From Methylobacter sp. (GTDB lineage: Bacteria > Pseudomonadota > Gammaproteobacteria > Methylococcales > Methylomonadaceae): a stretch of 55,254 nt of DNA. Every line of letters begins with the position of its first letter. Position 1 is the stretch's first letter. The DNA lies in the NCBI GenBank assembly GCA_004299305.1, contig SCPZ01000093.1, positions 1 to 55,254 on the forward strand, in the 5' to 3' direction. A model generated the notes under the pieces. The model did not search any database. It was not told the origin of the DNA and saw only the letters and a list, made by a program, of their open reading frames with translations. A program made the position numbers and the translations under genes. Of this stretch, positions 1-8,803 are shown piece by piece.

Positions 1-84
1 AGCAGTTGCCGAGAGCACAGGGATGTGAATGCTTGATTTCATTGAGCAATTCCTGTGGCGAGACTTGTTGCCTACTTCAGTATG

Positions 85-128
85 CCATCCATGGCTTCTG
101 GATCCCGGCAATCCCTGCCGGGATGACG
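85..128. repeat. Dispersed palindromic repeat, copy 1
   Basis: A 44-bp stretch with a stem CCCGGCA / TGCCGGG around a 5-nt loop (104-122). It is nearly the reverse complement of 2757-2800, and related shorter copies lie at 2829-2857 and 20976-21002, so it belongs to a dispersed family in this genome. Confidence 0.75.
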
Positions 129-159
129 CGCTCTTAAAGACTTGTGTATAACGATGAGC

Positions 160-208
160 GCTGGAGCGTGGGAACGATGCAAGACGAGCTCTGGAGCATG
201 GGAACGAT
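160..208. repeat. Two REP half-sites downstream of recQ
   Basis: Two direct copies of CTGGAGC(G/A)TGGGAACGAT, at about 161-177 and 191-208. They match one arm of the REP hairpins that flank the transposase gene at 8223-8753. Confidence 0.6.
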
Positions 209-214
209 ATAGAA

Positions 215-2365
215 TCATCCCGTTTGATGCTGCAAAGCCGCCCTGACACAGCGCAAAACGCCATAACTGTATTGCCCATCAAACAGCTCATAAACCGGTT
301 TAAGCGCATTCTGTTGCTCTTCAGGTAAGTTGATAATAGCTTCTTCTATTCGCCTGATTTCCTGCTCGGGCAATTCAACGACATCGGCCAGCACCAACAT
401 CCCCTGTTCCAGGGACTGGGCCAGATGCCCGTAAATAGTCGTCTCTTGCAGCTCCCGTTGCAGGGCGATTTGCTTTACGCTGTATCCCAGCCGGAATAAG
501 GCCACCGATTCGGCCATCGTATCCGACAAACCAATCGGCCCGCTTTTGTTAATATCGGCAAACTCGCTGATCACCGCCAGGAATTCATCAGCATACAGTT
601 CCAGCTTGCGTTCGCCGATACCGGACAATAAACCCATTTGTTGGCGGTCGATCGGCTTGGCTTCCAGCATTGCCATCAAGGTCGCATCATGAAAAATAAC
701 ATAAGGCGGCACATTCTGGGCTTCGGCAATCATCTTACGTTTGGCGCGCAACGCATTCCATAGCAAGGTATCATCAGCTTTAGCAAATTCCCTGCTGGTT
801 GTTTTGCTGCCGCTTTGACCGCGCTCAGGTTTGGCAGGCTTCAAATCCTTGCGCAACATCAATTGCTGCTCGCCACGCAAAATCGGTCGGCAGGATTCAG
901 TCAGTTGCAACGCGCCGAAACGATCGAAATCGACGGCAACCAAGCCCCGTGCGACCAGTTGCCGAAACACCGAATGCCATTGTTGTTCTTCAATATCAAC
1001 GCCGATGCCGAAGGTCGAGAGTTTATCGTGAGCGGATTTTATAATCCTCTCGGTAGCCTTGCCGCGCAATACGTCGATCAAATAGCCGACGCCGTAACGT
1101 TGCTGGGTGCGGTGAATGCAGGACAGCGCTTTTTGTGCGGCCAGCGTTCCGTCCCAGGTATTGACCGGCTCCAGGCAGGTGTCGCAATTGCCGCAGGGTT
1201 GTTCAAGAGCGTCGCCGAAATAACCCAACAAAGCTTGACGGCGGCAATGAACCTGCTCACATAAAGCCAGCATCGCATCGAGTTTGTGGTATTCAATACG
1301 TTTATGCGCTTCATCGGCATTGGAATCCTGAAGCATTTTCCGTAACGTAATCACATCCTGCAAACCGTAAGCCATCCAGGCGTTGGCGGGCAAGCCGTCG
1401 CGCCCTGCCCGACCGGTTTCCTGATAATAGGCTTCAACGCTTTTAGGCAAATCCAAATGCGCGACAAAGCGGACATTAGGCTTGTCAATACCCATGCCGA
1501 ACGCGATGGTCGCTACTATCACCACACCTTCTTCCATTAAAAACTGGTGTTGGTGTTTGGAGCGTAAACCGGCGTCCATCCCGGCATGATAAGGCAGGGC
1601 GTTGACGCCTTTGATCCTAAGCCATTCCGCGGTCGCATCGACTTTTTTACGCGACAGGCAATACACAATCCCGGCATCACCGGCATGTTCGGCGCGAATA
1701 AAATCGATCAGCTGGTCGCGGGAGTTTTGTTTTTGCACGATCCGGTAACGGATATTCGGGCGGTCGAAACCGCTAAGGTAGAGTTGCGCTTGCTCCAGCC
1801 CCAGACGTAATTTGATTTCTTCGCGGGTTTTGTCGTCAGCGGTTGCGGTTAGCGCGATGCGGGGAATGTCCGGGAAACGCTCATGCAGCAGGGACAGCTG
1901 GAGATAGTCGACCCTAAAATCATGCCCCCATTGGGAAACGCAATGCGCCTCGTCAATTGCGAACAGCGCAATCTTGATGCGCTCGAACAGCGCCCCGGTG
2001 CGCTCCGAGGTCAGCCGTTCCGGCGCGATATACAGCAAATCCAACTCGCCGTTAAGCAACTGCCGCTCGACGCTTCGGGATTGTTCAAGCGATAAGGTGG
2101 AATTCAGGAAAGCGGCTTTAACACCCAATTGCAGCAAGGCGTTGACTTGATCCTGCATTAACGCGATCAACGGTGAAATCACAATGCCGACACCGGGCCG
2201 GATCAAAGACGGAATCTGGTAGCACAACGACTTGCCGCCGCCGGTAGGCATCAGCACCAATGCATCCTGTCCGGCTATCAGCTGTTCGATGACTTCCTGT
2301 TGTTGCCCCCTGAATTTATCGTAGCCGAAAACGGTTTTGAGTATTTCGATTGGTTTGTTGTTCAT
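215..2365 (-). CDS. recQ: ATP-dependent DNA helicase RecQ
   Basis: A 3'-5' superfamily 2 DNA helicase of recombination and stalled-fork repair. About 716 residues from the chosen start. Walker A MPTGGGKS lies near residue 39, the DEAH box ([14 protein letters not shown]) near 138, then ALTATA and the arginine-finger motif GRAGRDG. A zinc-binding segment with CRRQ and CGNCDTC follows, then an HRDC domain ([20 protein letters not shown]). About 100 residues beyond HRDC form a helix-turn-helix-like tail ([17 protein letters not shown]), which E. coli RecQ (about 610 aa) lacks. The reading frame opens upstream to 2443, but the alignable protein starts at the ATG at 2365 ([20 protein letters not shown]). 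Neither start has a strong ribosome site. Monocistronic, with dispersed repeats on both sides. Confidence 0.95.
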   Translation of the reverse strand: MNNKPIEILKTVFGYDKFRGQQQEVIEQLIAGQDALVLMPTGGGKSLCYQIPSLIRPGVGIVISPLIALMQDQVNALLQLGVKAAFLNSTLSLEQSRSVERQLLNGELDLLYIAPERLTSERTGALFERIKIALFAIDEAHCVSQWGHDFRVDYLQLSLLHERFPDIPRIALTATADDKTREEIKLRLGLEQAQLYLSGFDRPNIRYRIVQKQNSRDQLIDFIRAEHAGDAGIVYCLSRKKVDATAEWLRIKGVNALPYHAGMDAGLRSKHQHQFLMEEGVVIVATIAFGMGIDKPNVRFVAHLDLPKSVEAYYQETGRAGRDGLPANAWMAYGLQDVITLRKMLQDSNADEAHKRIEYHKLDAMLALCEQVHCRRQALLGYFGDALEQPCGNCDTCLEPVNTWDGTLAAQKALSCIHRTQQRYGVGYLIDVLRGKATERIIKSAHDKLSTFGIGVDIEEQQWHSVFRQLVARGLVAVDFDRFGALQLTESCRPILRGEQQLMLRKDLKPAKPERGQSGSKTTSREFAKADDTLLWNALRAKRKMIAEAQNVPPYVIFHDATLMAMLEAKPIDRQQMGLLSGIGERKLELYADEFLAVISEFADINKSGPIGLSDTMAESVALFRLGYSVKQIALQRELQETTIYGHLAQSLEQGMLVLADVVELPEQEIRRIEEAIINLPEEQQNALKPVYELFDGQYSYGVLRCVRAALQHQTG

Positions 2366-3059
2366 AACGTTTTTTGGATCGGGCCTATATCTATCGTGTA
2401 TCAAAATCCGGCATTTCTGTTGCTTGGTGCTGAATACCGGCATAGCCGAATAATGTAGTGCAGCAAATCCAGCGTTCCCGGCAGCAATTTTTTAAAAAAC
2501 GAAATTGACTAAACGCTACCTAATCCCCTTGAAGGTATATACCGCATTTTAGGCTTGACAGGTCTGGACAAGATCATAGCACAGAAAGGGATTAGCCCGG
2601 AATGTGGGCAAACTCAATATAGAAAGACGGATTAGCCTTTGAAAATAAGGCTCGCAAACAGGTAAATGAGCGGTACAAGTTCTAAACCGTGCAGCAAAGC
2701 AAGCTTTGAACTCTACGGCCCTTAATACCTATCAGTTTTAATGAGAATTCCCAATACGTCATTCCGGCAGGGATTGCCGGAATCCAGAAGCCAGGGATGG
2801 CGAGGCCTAGATCACATCCATGTGTTTTGGATACCGGCAGTCCATGCCGGTATGACGTGCCATTTAAACAAGGTGATAGGTGTTAAACTCTACGGCCTTT
2901 GTAGACCTGGACCTCAACACTTGCTTTGTTCGATCATCAGCACCTTTGTTGCTAAAAAGATAATCTATAACATAATGATTTTAAAAAAAATTTACAACAA
3001 AATACACCAACCGACCTAGGCTTTTGTAAAAATACAACTTTTTTTGCCGATTTGTTGCT
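2366..3059. other. Long intergenic region with dispersed repeats
   Basis: No convincing gene is seen. It holds two palindromic repeat copies (2757-2857), a repeated motif around CTCTACGGCC(C/T)TT (near 2711 and 2890), and an AT-rich tract before the porin promoter. An open frame at 2741-3019 merely reads through the repeats and is rejected. Confidence 0.6.
2757..2857. repeat. Dispersed palindromic repeats, copies 2 and 3
   Basis: Copy 2 (2757-2800) has stem ATTCCGGCA / TGCCGGAAT and is the inverse of 85-128. Copy 3 (2829-2857) is a diverged hairpin, ATACCGGCA / TGCCGGTAT. The two face each other about 30 bp apart. Confidence 0.75.
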
Positions 3060-3115
3060 TTGTCATAAATTTGTAATAAAACTGTCATTAAGCTGTCATT
3101 TTACTCCCCTATTCT
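3060..3115 (+). promoter_or_regulatory. Tandem Pho boxes and -10 of the porin promoter
   Basis: Four heptamers lie in the same orientation with 4-nt spacers, giving an 11-bp period: TTGTCAT (3060), TTGTAAT (3071), CTGTCAT (3082), CTGTCAT (3093). The last two make a near-consensus PhoB box. A -10-like TATTCT begins at 3110, 10 bp after the box, the arrangement known for PhoB-activated promoters. This predicts induction by phosphate starvation. Confidence 0.85.
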
Positions 3116-3150
3116 TGCCCAAACTTTTTGATAACAACTAAGGGCAAAAT

Positions 3151-4746
3151 ATGAAAATATCTAAACTTACATTGGCAATCGCTACCGTTTTAGGTGCAGG
3201 CGCAACATCCGGCGCATTTGCCATGGATCTTTATGTTGATACCAAAACCAAGCAGATTTATGCGGAACCTGGTCGTGGTCGTGAGCTTATGGGGTCTTTC
3301 GAGAGAGTTCAGGATGCTCCTGCGAAAACAGCGGATAAATCCGACAAAACCGAAATTAAGGCCATTCGTGACGAATTAGCATTAAAAACCAATGAAATCA
3401 AAGCATTGCAAGAACATGCCGAAGAAGCCACAGGACCTGAATCGGTTCATGTTAAGCTTAACGACGGCATTCATTTTGCTACCAAAAACGGCGACTTCAC
3501 CGCTGGGATTAACGGACGTTTGCAGGTGGATTCGCAGACCAATGTTAATAACCAAGTTGCCGACGCTACCGGAGCTAATACAACCAACGAATTAGGCGAT
3601 GGCATGTCGATTCGTCGTGCTCGTCTGGGTATTGAAGGTACTTTTTTCAAAAATACCGATTACAAATTTGAGTACGATTTCACTCGAGGCAATGGTTCGA
3701 CAGGCGCAGGGGTTACCGATGCTTTTATTCGGTATAACTTTTCCAAACCGTTTTCCATTAAATTCGGTGCCTTTAAAGAACCGTTCAGCTTAGAAGAAGC
3801 TACCAGCAACCGTTACATTACCTTCATACAGCGTCATCAGGCAGTCGATACTTTCGTCGATGACATTAATACTTACAAAATGGGTATAGGCGCTAACTAT
3901 GCAGCCGAACGCTGGCAGGTTGCTACATCGCTGCAAACCGAACCTGTTGGCGCCAACGGCGCCAGCAACAGCGCAACCGGTTCTAACGGAAACGCTAACC
4001 GCAACAACGGCAGTGGCGATACTAACTGGGAAGTCAATGCTCGGGTCAGCGGTACGCCGTGGATGGAAAGCAAAACCAAGTTCCTGCATGTGGGTACTTC
4101 GGGGTCGTACATCAGTGTTAATAACAATTATCTAGCTAACGGCTCGGGGCTTGGTAGCGGTGGCATTTCATTCGCCCACGGCCTTAATAACAACGTAGAT
4201 CGTACTGCTATATTAAACACCGGCAATTTGACTAATGGTGTTAAAGGCGCGGCTGGATCGCATGAAGCAAACCACCTTACCCGCTATGGCGCAGAATCTG
4301 CGCTGGTTTACGGACCGTTTTCAGCACAAGGCGAATATATACAAACGGATATTTCAGGCACCGGTTATAACGACGAATCTCTGAGCGGTTACTACGGTTA
4401 TATGACTTACTTTTTAACCGGCGAGTCTCGCGCATACAAAGCTAAAACCGGCGCATGGGATAGATTAAAACCCAATCGCAACTTTGATATGAAAGGCGGC
4501 TGGGGAGCATGGGAAATTGCTACAGGTTACGACTCGATAAACCTGAATGACGGCGTAATTAAAGGTGGACGAGCGTCAACTGCCAAACTTGGCATCAACT
4601 GGTATCCTAATTCGCATGTTCGTTTAATGGCTAACTACATCCATGCGTTGGATATTAATACCGCTGGCGTTGCTAATGCGCGAAGTGCGGCATTTAATAA
4701 CGCCGATTTGGATATTATTGAAACACGTGTCCAGCTGGATTGGTAA
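3151..4746 (+). CDS. Phosphate-selective type porin (OprO/OprP family)
   Basis: An outer-membrane beta-barrel porin, 531 aa. It has a signal peptide (MKISKLTLAIATVLGAGA, cleavage after about residue 24), then a short coiled coil (about residues 68-95, KAIRDELALKTNEIKALQ) as in the Porin_O_P family. The rest is a barrel rich in aromatic and glycine strands, such as FTAGINGRLQVDSQ, GMSIRRARLGIEGTFF and YKFEYDF. It ends in the aromatic-final strand ETRVQLDW typical of outer-membrane proteins. An AAGGG ribosome site sits 7 nt before the ATG. The tandem Pho boxes upstream argue for phosphate or polyphosphate as the physiological substrate. The family assignment is firm; the exact anion selectivity is inferred from regulation. 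A terminator follows. Confidence 0.88.
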   Translation: MKISKLTLAIATVLGAGATSGAFAMDLYVDTKTKQIYAEPGRGRELMGSFERVQDAPAKTADKSDKTEIKAIRDELALKTNEIKALQEHAEEATGPESVHVKLNDGIHFATKNGDFTAGINGRLQVDSQTNVNNQVADATGANTTNELGDGMSIRRARLGIEGTFFKNTDYKFEYDFTRGNGSTGAGVTDAFIRYNFSKPFSIKFGAFKEPFSLEEATSNRYITFIQRHQAVDTFVDDINTYKMGIGANYAAERWQVATSLQTEPVGANGASNSATGSNGNANRNNGSGDTNWEVNARVSGTPWMESKTKFLHVGTSGSYISVNNNYLANGSGLGSGGISFAHGLNNNVDRTAILNTGNLTNGVKGAAGSHEANHLTRYGAESALVYGPFSAQGEYIQTDISGTGYNDESLSGYYGYMTYFLTGESRAYKAKTGAWDRLKPNRNFDMKGGWGAWEIATGYDSINLNDGVIKGGRASTAKLGINWYPNSHVRLMANYIHALDINTAGVANARSAAFNNADLDIIETRVQLDW

Positions 4747-4759
4747 CAACTGCATAAGA

Positions 4760-4799
4760 TTCGTTAGCTTGAGCTTTATTCACAAACCAAGCTAACGAA
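4760..4799 (+). repeat. 12-bp inverted repeat after the porin
   Basis: Perfect arms TTCGTTAGCTTG (4760-4771) and CAAGCTAACGAA (4788-4799) around a 16-nt loop, just downstream of the porin stop. It has no T-run, so it may stabilise the 3' end rather than terminate. Confidence 0.6.
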
Positions 4800-4811
4800 C
4801 CCGAAGCAGGC

Positions 4812-4852
4812 AAAAAAGCCGTACTGGATTGATCATCCAGCACGGCTTTTTT
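4812..4852 (+). terminator. Rho-independent terminator after the porin
   Basis: Stem AAAAAAGCCGT-CTGGAT / ATCCAG-ACGGCTTTTTT with a short loop, and a T-run on either strand. It can act for the porin on the plus strand and possibly for hsdR on the minus strand (bidirectional). Confidence 0.9.
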
Positions 4853-4972
4853 ATGTGCAGCAATTGAAGAGTCGGAACTGGTCACTAAAAAGTGACTTAC
4901 AGATAGAGCTTGCGCTCATCAAGGCCGATCTTAAGGAACGAAGACTTGTTATACAGTGCAAGTGCTGGTGCG

Positions 4973-7900
4973 CTACAAATCAAAGCCACCGCTAATAATA
5001 AAATCCTGAAGCAATTTATCGATTTTCATATTCACCTTGAAAAGTGAAATACCAGCGCCTTCCTGTTCTTCAAAATAAGCCTTGGCTTTGGCTTTATCAA
5101 CGCAGTTTTTCAAATCATCAAAACGGCCAAATTCGTTGATATTGGCTTCTGTTACTCCGGCATTCATCATGCGGCTTAACTTGCTTTTAAATGCGGCGAT
5201 ATTTTCGTCTTGTGTGCTGCCAAGTACGTTAACAACCTCATTAATTTGCGCAATTTTAGCGGCAGCCAGATATTCCGTTATGTACTCTCTAAAGGTTTTC
5301 CCCTCTTCCGGTTTAACATCACCGCGCTGCACATCATTAAGAAAAATATTGGCGAACTTTTGCTCTTCCTGGGTGAGGGTTGCAAAAGATTTATGCAACT
5401 CATCGACTGTTTTTTGAATATCGTTGCTGTTTGTATCGTCTTTGCGGATCGTCTTCAGGTATTTTTCAAAGCGGGAATTCATATAATCCGAGTCGATTTT
5501 GCCTGTGTCTATTTCCGTTAAGTGGCCCGATATTTCAAACGGCACTTCTTCGGTTCCGCCACCTCCGCCGCCGCTGGATAACTCTTGATAACGTAAGGCC
5601 AAAATCAAATAGGTATTTTCATCAAAATTTAGCGTCACTTCGGTTTTTTGCTTACCTTTGCCAAAAAAGTAGCTTAGCTTGCTCCAAATAAACCCCTGAA
5701 TTTTCGCCGCTTCCAAATAGTCATTTAAGCTTTTAAACAGTTTTGCAAATTGGCCGCATACCGATGAATCAGCCGGCAATTTTTCAAAATTATTAATCCC
5801 GGCATTATCAAACAGCTCCACAATGTCATCATAAATGGCATTCATTTTTTTCAAATTATTGGGCAGTTTATCCACAAAAAGCCCGACGGCTTTATCCCCG
5901 GAATAGAGCTTGACCGCATCGTTGATATTGCGCTCCATGCTGTGCGGGTAACGATAATAACGAATAGTGCCAAAGGGTTTTTCATGTGCAATGTAAAGGC
6001 GATTGGTGCGAGAAAAGGCCTGTATGATATTTTCATACTTAAGCACCTTATCCAGATACAGCGTATTCAACCATTTAGAGTCAAAACCCGTCAGCATTTG
6101 GTCCACCACAATCAACAGATCAATTTGTTGCCCGGGTGTTTTTTCGATGCGCAAATAGGGTTTTTTATGGGCGAGCCGTGCGGCAACGTCTTTTTTAAAT
6201 TTAGCGTGGTTGGCCAGTGTAAAATCCTGTCCATACCGCGCGTTATAGTCTTCAATAATTTCAATTAAACCGGCTTGTTTGAAAGCAGTGCCACCAGAGT
6301 AATCACTGTCTTCATCAATATGTGGGTCAAAAAGGGCGCTTACTTTTAATGACGGTGCAGCCTGTTTTAAAAGGCGATAATACGCAATCGCTTCGGTAAT
6401 ACTGCTGGTCGCAAAGATGGCGTGGAACTTACTGCTTTGACTCAGGCTCGTCCAGTTTTCAAGAATATCGTCAACTACCGTTTTTTGATGCTCAGCACGG
6501 GTATATTGCGACTTGGGCACCTCATCTTCAATGCCTTTAACATACGTGCCGTTGGCCTCGGTGTGTCCCGCCATGGCGACTTTACGCATGTAGTGGTTAA
6601 ACACCTCTTTTTTCTTAGGGTCGGCCAAGGCTTCGCTTTCGGTCGTCGCCTTGGCTTTTAGCAGCGCCACTTCTCTTCTTAGGTCTTTGTCTTTGTAGGT
6701 CATCACCTTGTAGGGGTCGAAGCCCAGTACATTTTTATCGCGGATGCCGTCGGCAATGCTGTAGCGGTGCAGTTCGTTCCCAAACACGGTTGAAGTGGTG
6801 TTGCGTTTCTTTTGGTTTTCATCCTGAATCGGCGTACCGGTAAAGCCAAAAAACAGCGCGGCAGGAAAGGTTTGTTTAATGGAGATCAGCATATCGCCAA
6901 AGGTGGAGCGATGGGCTTCATCAATGATAAACACCAGCCGCCGGTTGTTGATCAGCGCAATATCGTGGCTTTGAAAGCTCATACCCTCGTCATTGGCCTC
7001 TTCTTTGATATTACTCATTTTTTGAATCGAGCTGACAATGAGGGTATCGGCGGGATCGGTGCTTTTGAGTTTGGTGATCAATACGCCGGTATTTTCGGTG
7101 GCCTGCACCGTTTCGCCATCCCCCGCAAAGCCTTGATACTCTTGCAAGGATTGCACACCCAGCTCGATTCTATCCATTAAAAAAACCACTTTATCGGCAT
7201 CTTTCGAGTGCGCAATCAGTTGCGCCGATTTAAAGCTGGTCATGGTTTTGCCGGAACCCGTGGTATGCCACACATAGCCGCCCAAACGGTCTTTATCGCC
7301 CCAGTTAGTTTTGGATACCTTGTCCGAGATGGCGTTGGCGGCATAGTATTGGTAGCTGCGCATCACTTTGAGCACGCCGTCGGAGCCATCGGCCACGGTG
7401 TAAAAACCAATCAACTGGTGCGCCATAGGGATAGACAAAAACCGCGAGGCGATGCCTTTCCAATCGTTAATGGGTTCGTTATCAAAATCGGCCCAGTGAA
7501 AGTAAAAATCTTTATTGAATTTGCCATCCATTCCAGGGTTAGCAAAATAAACCGTCTCGCGTGGTTCCATGGCGACAAACAGCTGCACCAAGGAAAACAA
7601 ACCCGTAAACACCCCCTCGGCGGAATACTTTTCGATTTGGTTGTAGGCATGGCTGACTGGCACGCCGCTGCGTTTAAGCTCTATGTGAATGAGTGGCATG
7701 CCGTTAATCAGCAGCATCACATCGCCACGGCGGTCGTTGAGTATGTGGGAGCTTTTGGCAAACCTCGGTTGCTGCACCATTTGGTAGCGGCTTTGCCCTG
7801 CGGCTATTTCTTGGCGGTCGTAAATTTTCAGGCTGATTTCTTTGCCCAGGTGCAATGGGTCAGCGGGGTTATCGCGGGTAATGGCCACGGTTTTGCCATT

Positions 7901-8149
7901 AATAAAACCGTTAAGTTTAAGCGGTGTTTTTAACTCGCGTATTTGCTCGATGATTTGCTGCATTTCGGTATCGCTGAGCGGCACATCGTTGAGGCGGTCA
8001 ATATCGCGATTGTTTTGAAATAAAATCGCCGCCCAGTTTTTTAGCAAATCGGCCTCGGTCGGATTTTTTAAAACTTCGCTTTCCCAACCTTTGTTTTTTA
8101 GCTCGTCGATCAGGGCCGTTTCAAAAGCGGCTTCACTGATGAATGTCAT
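4973..8149 (-). CDS. hsdR: Type I restriction enzyme, R subunit (HsdR)
   Basis: The restriction and translocation subunit of a type I restriction-modification complex, 1058 aa from the chosen start. The N-terminal endonuclease domain carries the PD-(D/E)xK core with ExK seen as HIELKR near residue 156. The translocase has Walker A HTTGSGKT near residue 298, the DEAH box IIDEAHRS near 410, FTGTP, and QAFSRTNR of motif VI. A poly-glycine linker (SSGGGGGGTEE) separates the C-terminal helical domain. The frame is open to 8347, but ATG 8149 has a GAGGA ribosome site and begins MTFISEAAFE. The upstream extension runs through a REP element and is not expected to be translated. Last gene of the hsdM-hsdS-fic-hsdR series, separated from fic by a transposase insertion. 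Confidence 0.95.
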   Translation of the reverse strand: MTFISEAAFETALIDELKNKGWESEVLKNPTEADLLKNWAAILFQNNRDIDRLNDVPLSDTEMQQIIEQIRELKTPLKLNGFINGKTVAITRDNPADPLHLGKEISLKIYDRQEIAAGQSRYQMVQQPRFAKSSHILNDRRGDVMLLINGMPLIHIELKRSGVPVSHAYNQIEKYSAEGVFTGLFSLVQLFVAMEPRETVYFANPGMDGKFNKDFYFHWADFDNEPINDWKGIASRFLSIPMAHQLIGFYTVADGSDGVLKVMRSYQYYAANAISDKVSKTNWGDKDRLGGYVWHTTGSGKTMTSFKSAQLIAHSKDADKVVFLMDRIELGVQSLQEYQGFAGDGETVQATENTGVLITKLKSTDPADTLIVSSIQKMSNIKEEANDEGMSFQSHDIALINNRRLVFIIDEAHRSTFGDMLISIKQTFPAALFFGFTGTPIQDENQKKRNTTSTVFGNELHRYSIADGIRDKNVLGFDPYKVMTYKDKDLRREVALLKAKATTESEALADPKKKEVFNHYMRKVAMAGHTEANGTYVKGIEDEVPKSQYTRAEHQKTVVDDILENWTSLSQSSKFHAIFATSSITEAIAYYRLLKQAAPSLKVSALFDPHIDEDSDYSGGTAFKQAGLIEIIEDYNARYGQDFTLANHAKFKKDVAARLAHKKPYLRIEKTPGQQIDLLIVVDQMLTGFDSKWLNTLYLDKVLKYENIIQAFSRTNRLYIAHEKPFGTIRYYRYPHSMERNINDAVKLYSGDKAVGLFVDKLPNNLKKMNAIYDDIVELFDNAGINNFEKLPADSSVCGQFAKLFKSLNDYLEAAKIQGFIWSKLSYFFGKGKQKTEVTLNFDENTYLILALRYQELSSGGGGGGTEEVPFEISGHLTEIDTGKIDSDYMNSRFEKYLKTIRKDDTNSNDIQKTVDELHKSFATLTQEEQKFANIFLNDVQRGDVKPEEGKTFREYITEYLAAAKIAQINEVVNVLGSTQDENIAAFKSKLSRMMNAGVTEANINEFGRFDDLKNCVDKAKAKAYFEEQEGAGISLFKVNMKIDKLLQDFIISGGFDL

Positions 8150-8181
8150 TTGTTTGTCCTCATTATTGTTGGCTCTCGCAC

Positions 8182-8215
8182 AACCTCGTTCCCACGCTCC
8201 TGCGTGGGAATGCAT
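8182..8215. repeat. REP element, left flank of the transposase
   Basis: A hairpin TTCCCACGC / GCGTGGGAA. Its full 34-bp sequence is the reverse complement of 8768-8801 with one mismatch, giving an inverted REP pair around the transposase gene. Confidence 0.85.
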
Positions 8216-8222
8216 ATCAGGC

Positions 8223-8753
8223 TCACCATTGTCTACAAATCTCCAACAACCCCACTTGCCCTGCATAATCCCTTGCGCTCGAATAACGCCAATGAACAGC
8301 TTCATCAACATACCCGCGTTTAACTGGGTTTTGGTGAATATAATCAATTTTCTGTCGCATCATTGAGTCATTTTGAATCAATTCAGGGTGAACACCTTCC
8401 TGCCAAAACTGATAAGCGCGGTCATTTTTATGCGCTTTTTTATAAAACGCTAACTGCTCTAAAATCTGCCTTACATTATTGTTTGCAAGATACTTAATCA
8501 TCTGTTTTGCCGTGTAAGATTTAAAACGCGAAATATCCCGATCCAACGCATTACTTTGAACAACAAGGTGGCAATGATTTTCTAGCACAACATAGGCGTA
8601 CACTTTCAAGCCTTCTTGAGATAAGAACCTTAATGAGTCTAGTAAAATGTCAACGGCTTCTTTGCGAGTAAACACAGGAATCCAATGCAGCACGGTGAGT
8701 GTAATAAAGTGCGGTTGTTTAGGGTCTGTGATTGTATAACGGCTTCTACCCAT
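8223..8753 (-). CDS. REP-associated tyrosine transposase (RAYT, Y1 family)
   Basis: A single-strand DNA nuclease of the IS200/IS605-like Y1 transposase superfamily, 176 aa and apparently intact. The metal-binding HUH motif is H60-C-H62 in LENHCHLVVQ. Typical RAYT sequence follows (RFKSYTAKQMIKYL, FYKKAHKNDRAYQFWQEG, YIHQNPVKRGYV). The catalytic tyrosine is one of several candidates and cannot be fixed by eye. The gene lies exactly between two inverted REP elements, the known arrangement for RAYTs, and related REPs occur at several other places in the window. It interrupts the space between fic and hsdR in the same orientation, so hsdR may depend on read-through or its own promoter. Such proteins are thought to spread REP sequences. 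Confidence 0.92.
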   Translation of the reverse strand: MGRSRYTITDPKQPHFITLTVLHWIPVFTRKEAVDILLDSLRFLSQEGLKVYAYVVLENHCHLVVQSNALDRDISRFKSYTAKQMIKYLANNNVRQILEQLAFYKKAHKNDRAYQFWQEGVHPELIQNDSMMRQKIDYIHQNPVKRGYVDEAVHWRYSSARDYAGQVGLLEICRQW

Positions 8754-8767
8754 TTATTTTGCTCCGT

Positions 8768-8801
8768 ATGCATTCCCACGCGGGAGCGTGGGAACGAGGT
8801 T
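8768..8801. repeat. REP element, right flank of the transposase
   Basis: A hairpin ATTCCCACGC / GCGTGGGAA with GGAG at the tip. It is the inverse partner of 8182-8215 and ends 2 bp from the end of fic. Confidence 0.85.
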
Positions 8802-8803
8802 GT

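Larger units (their letters stand above)
8182..8801 (-). mobile_element. REP-RAYT unit inserted in the hsd operon
   Basis: The RAYT gene plus its two inverted 34-bp REP elements form a 620-bp unit placed between fic and hsdR. Direct repeats at the insertion point are not evident. Confidence 0.75.

Noticed and set aside
2741-3019. Open frame of 92 codons upstream of the porin
   Set aside because: It reads through two dispersed palindromic repeats and AT-rich sequence; no ribosome site.
5545-5580. Poly-glycine tract in hsdR as a phase-variable repeat
   Set aside because: The codons are mixed glycine codons rather than a pure mononucleotide or short tandem run, so slippage is unlikely to be frequent.
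8150-8347. N-terminal extension of HsdR
   Set aside because: It is encoded across a REP element and the tail of the transposase gene; a good ribosome site and family start exist at 8149.
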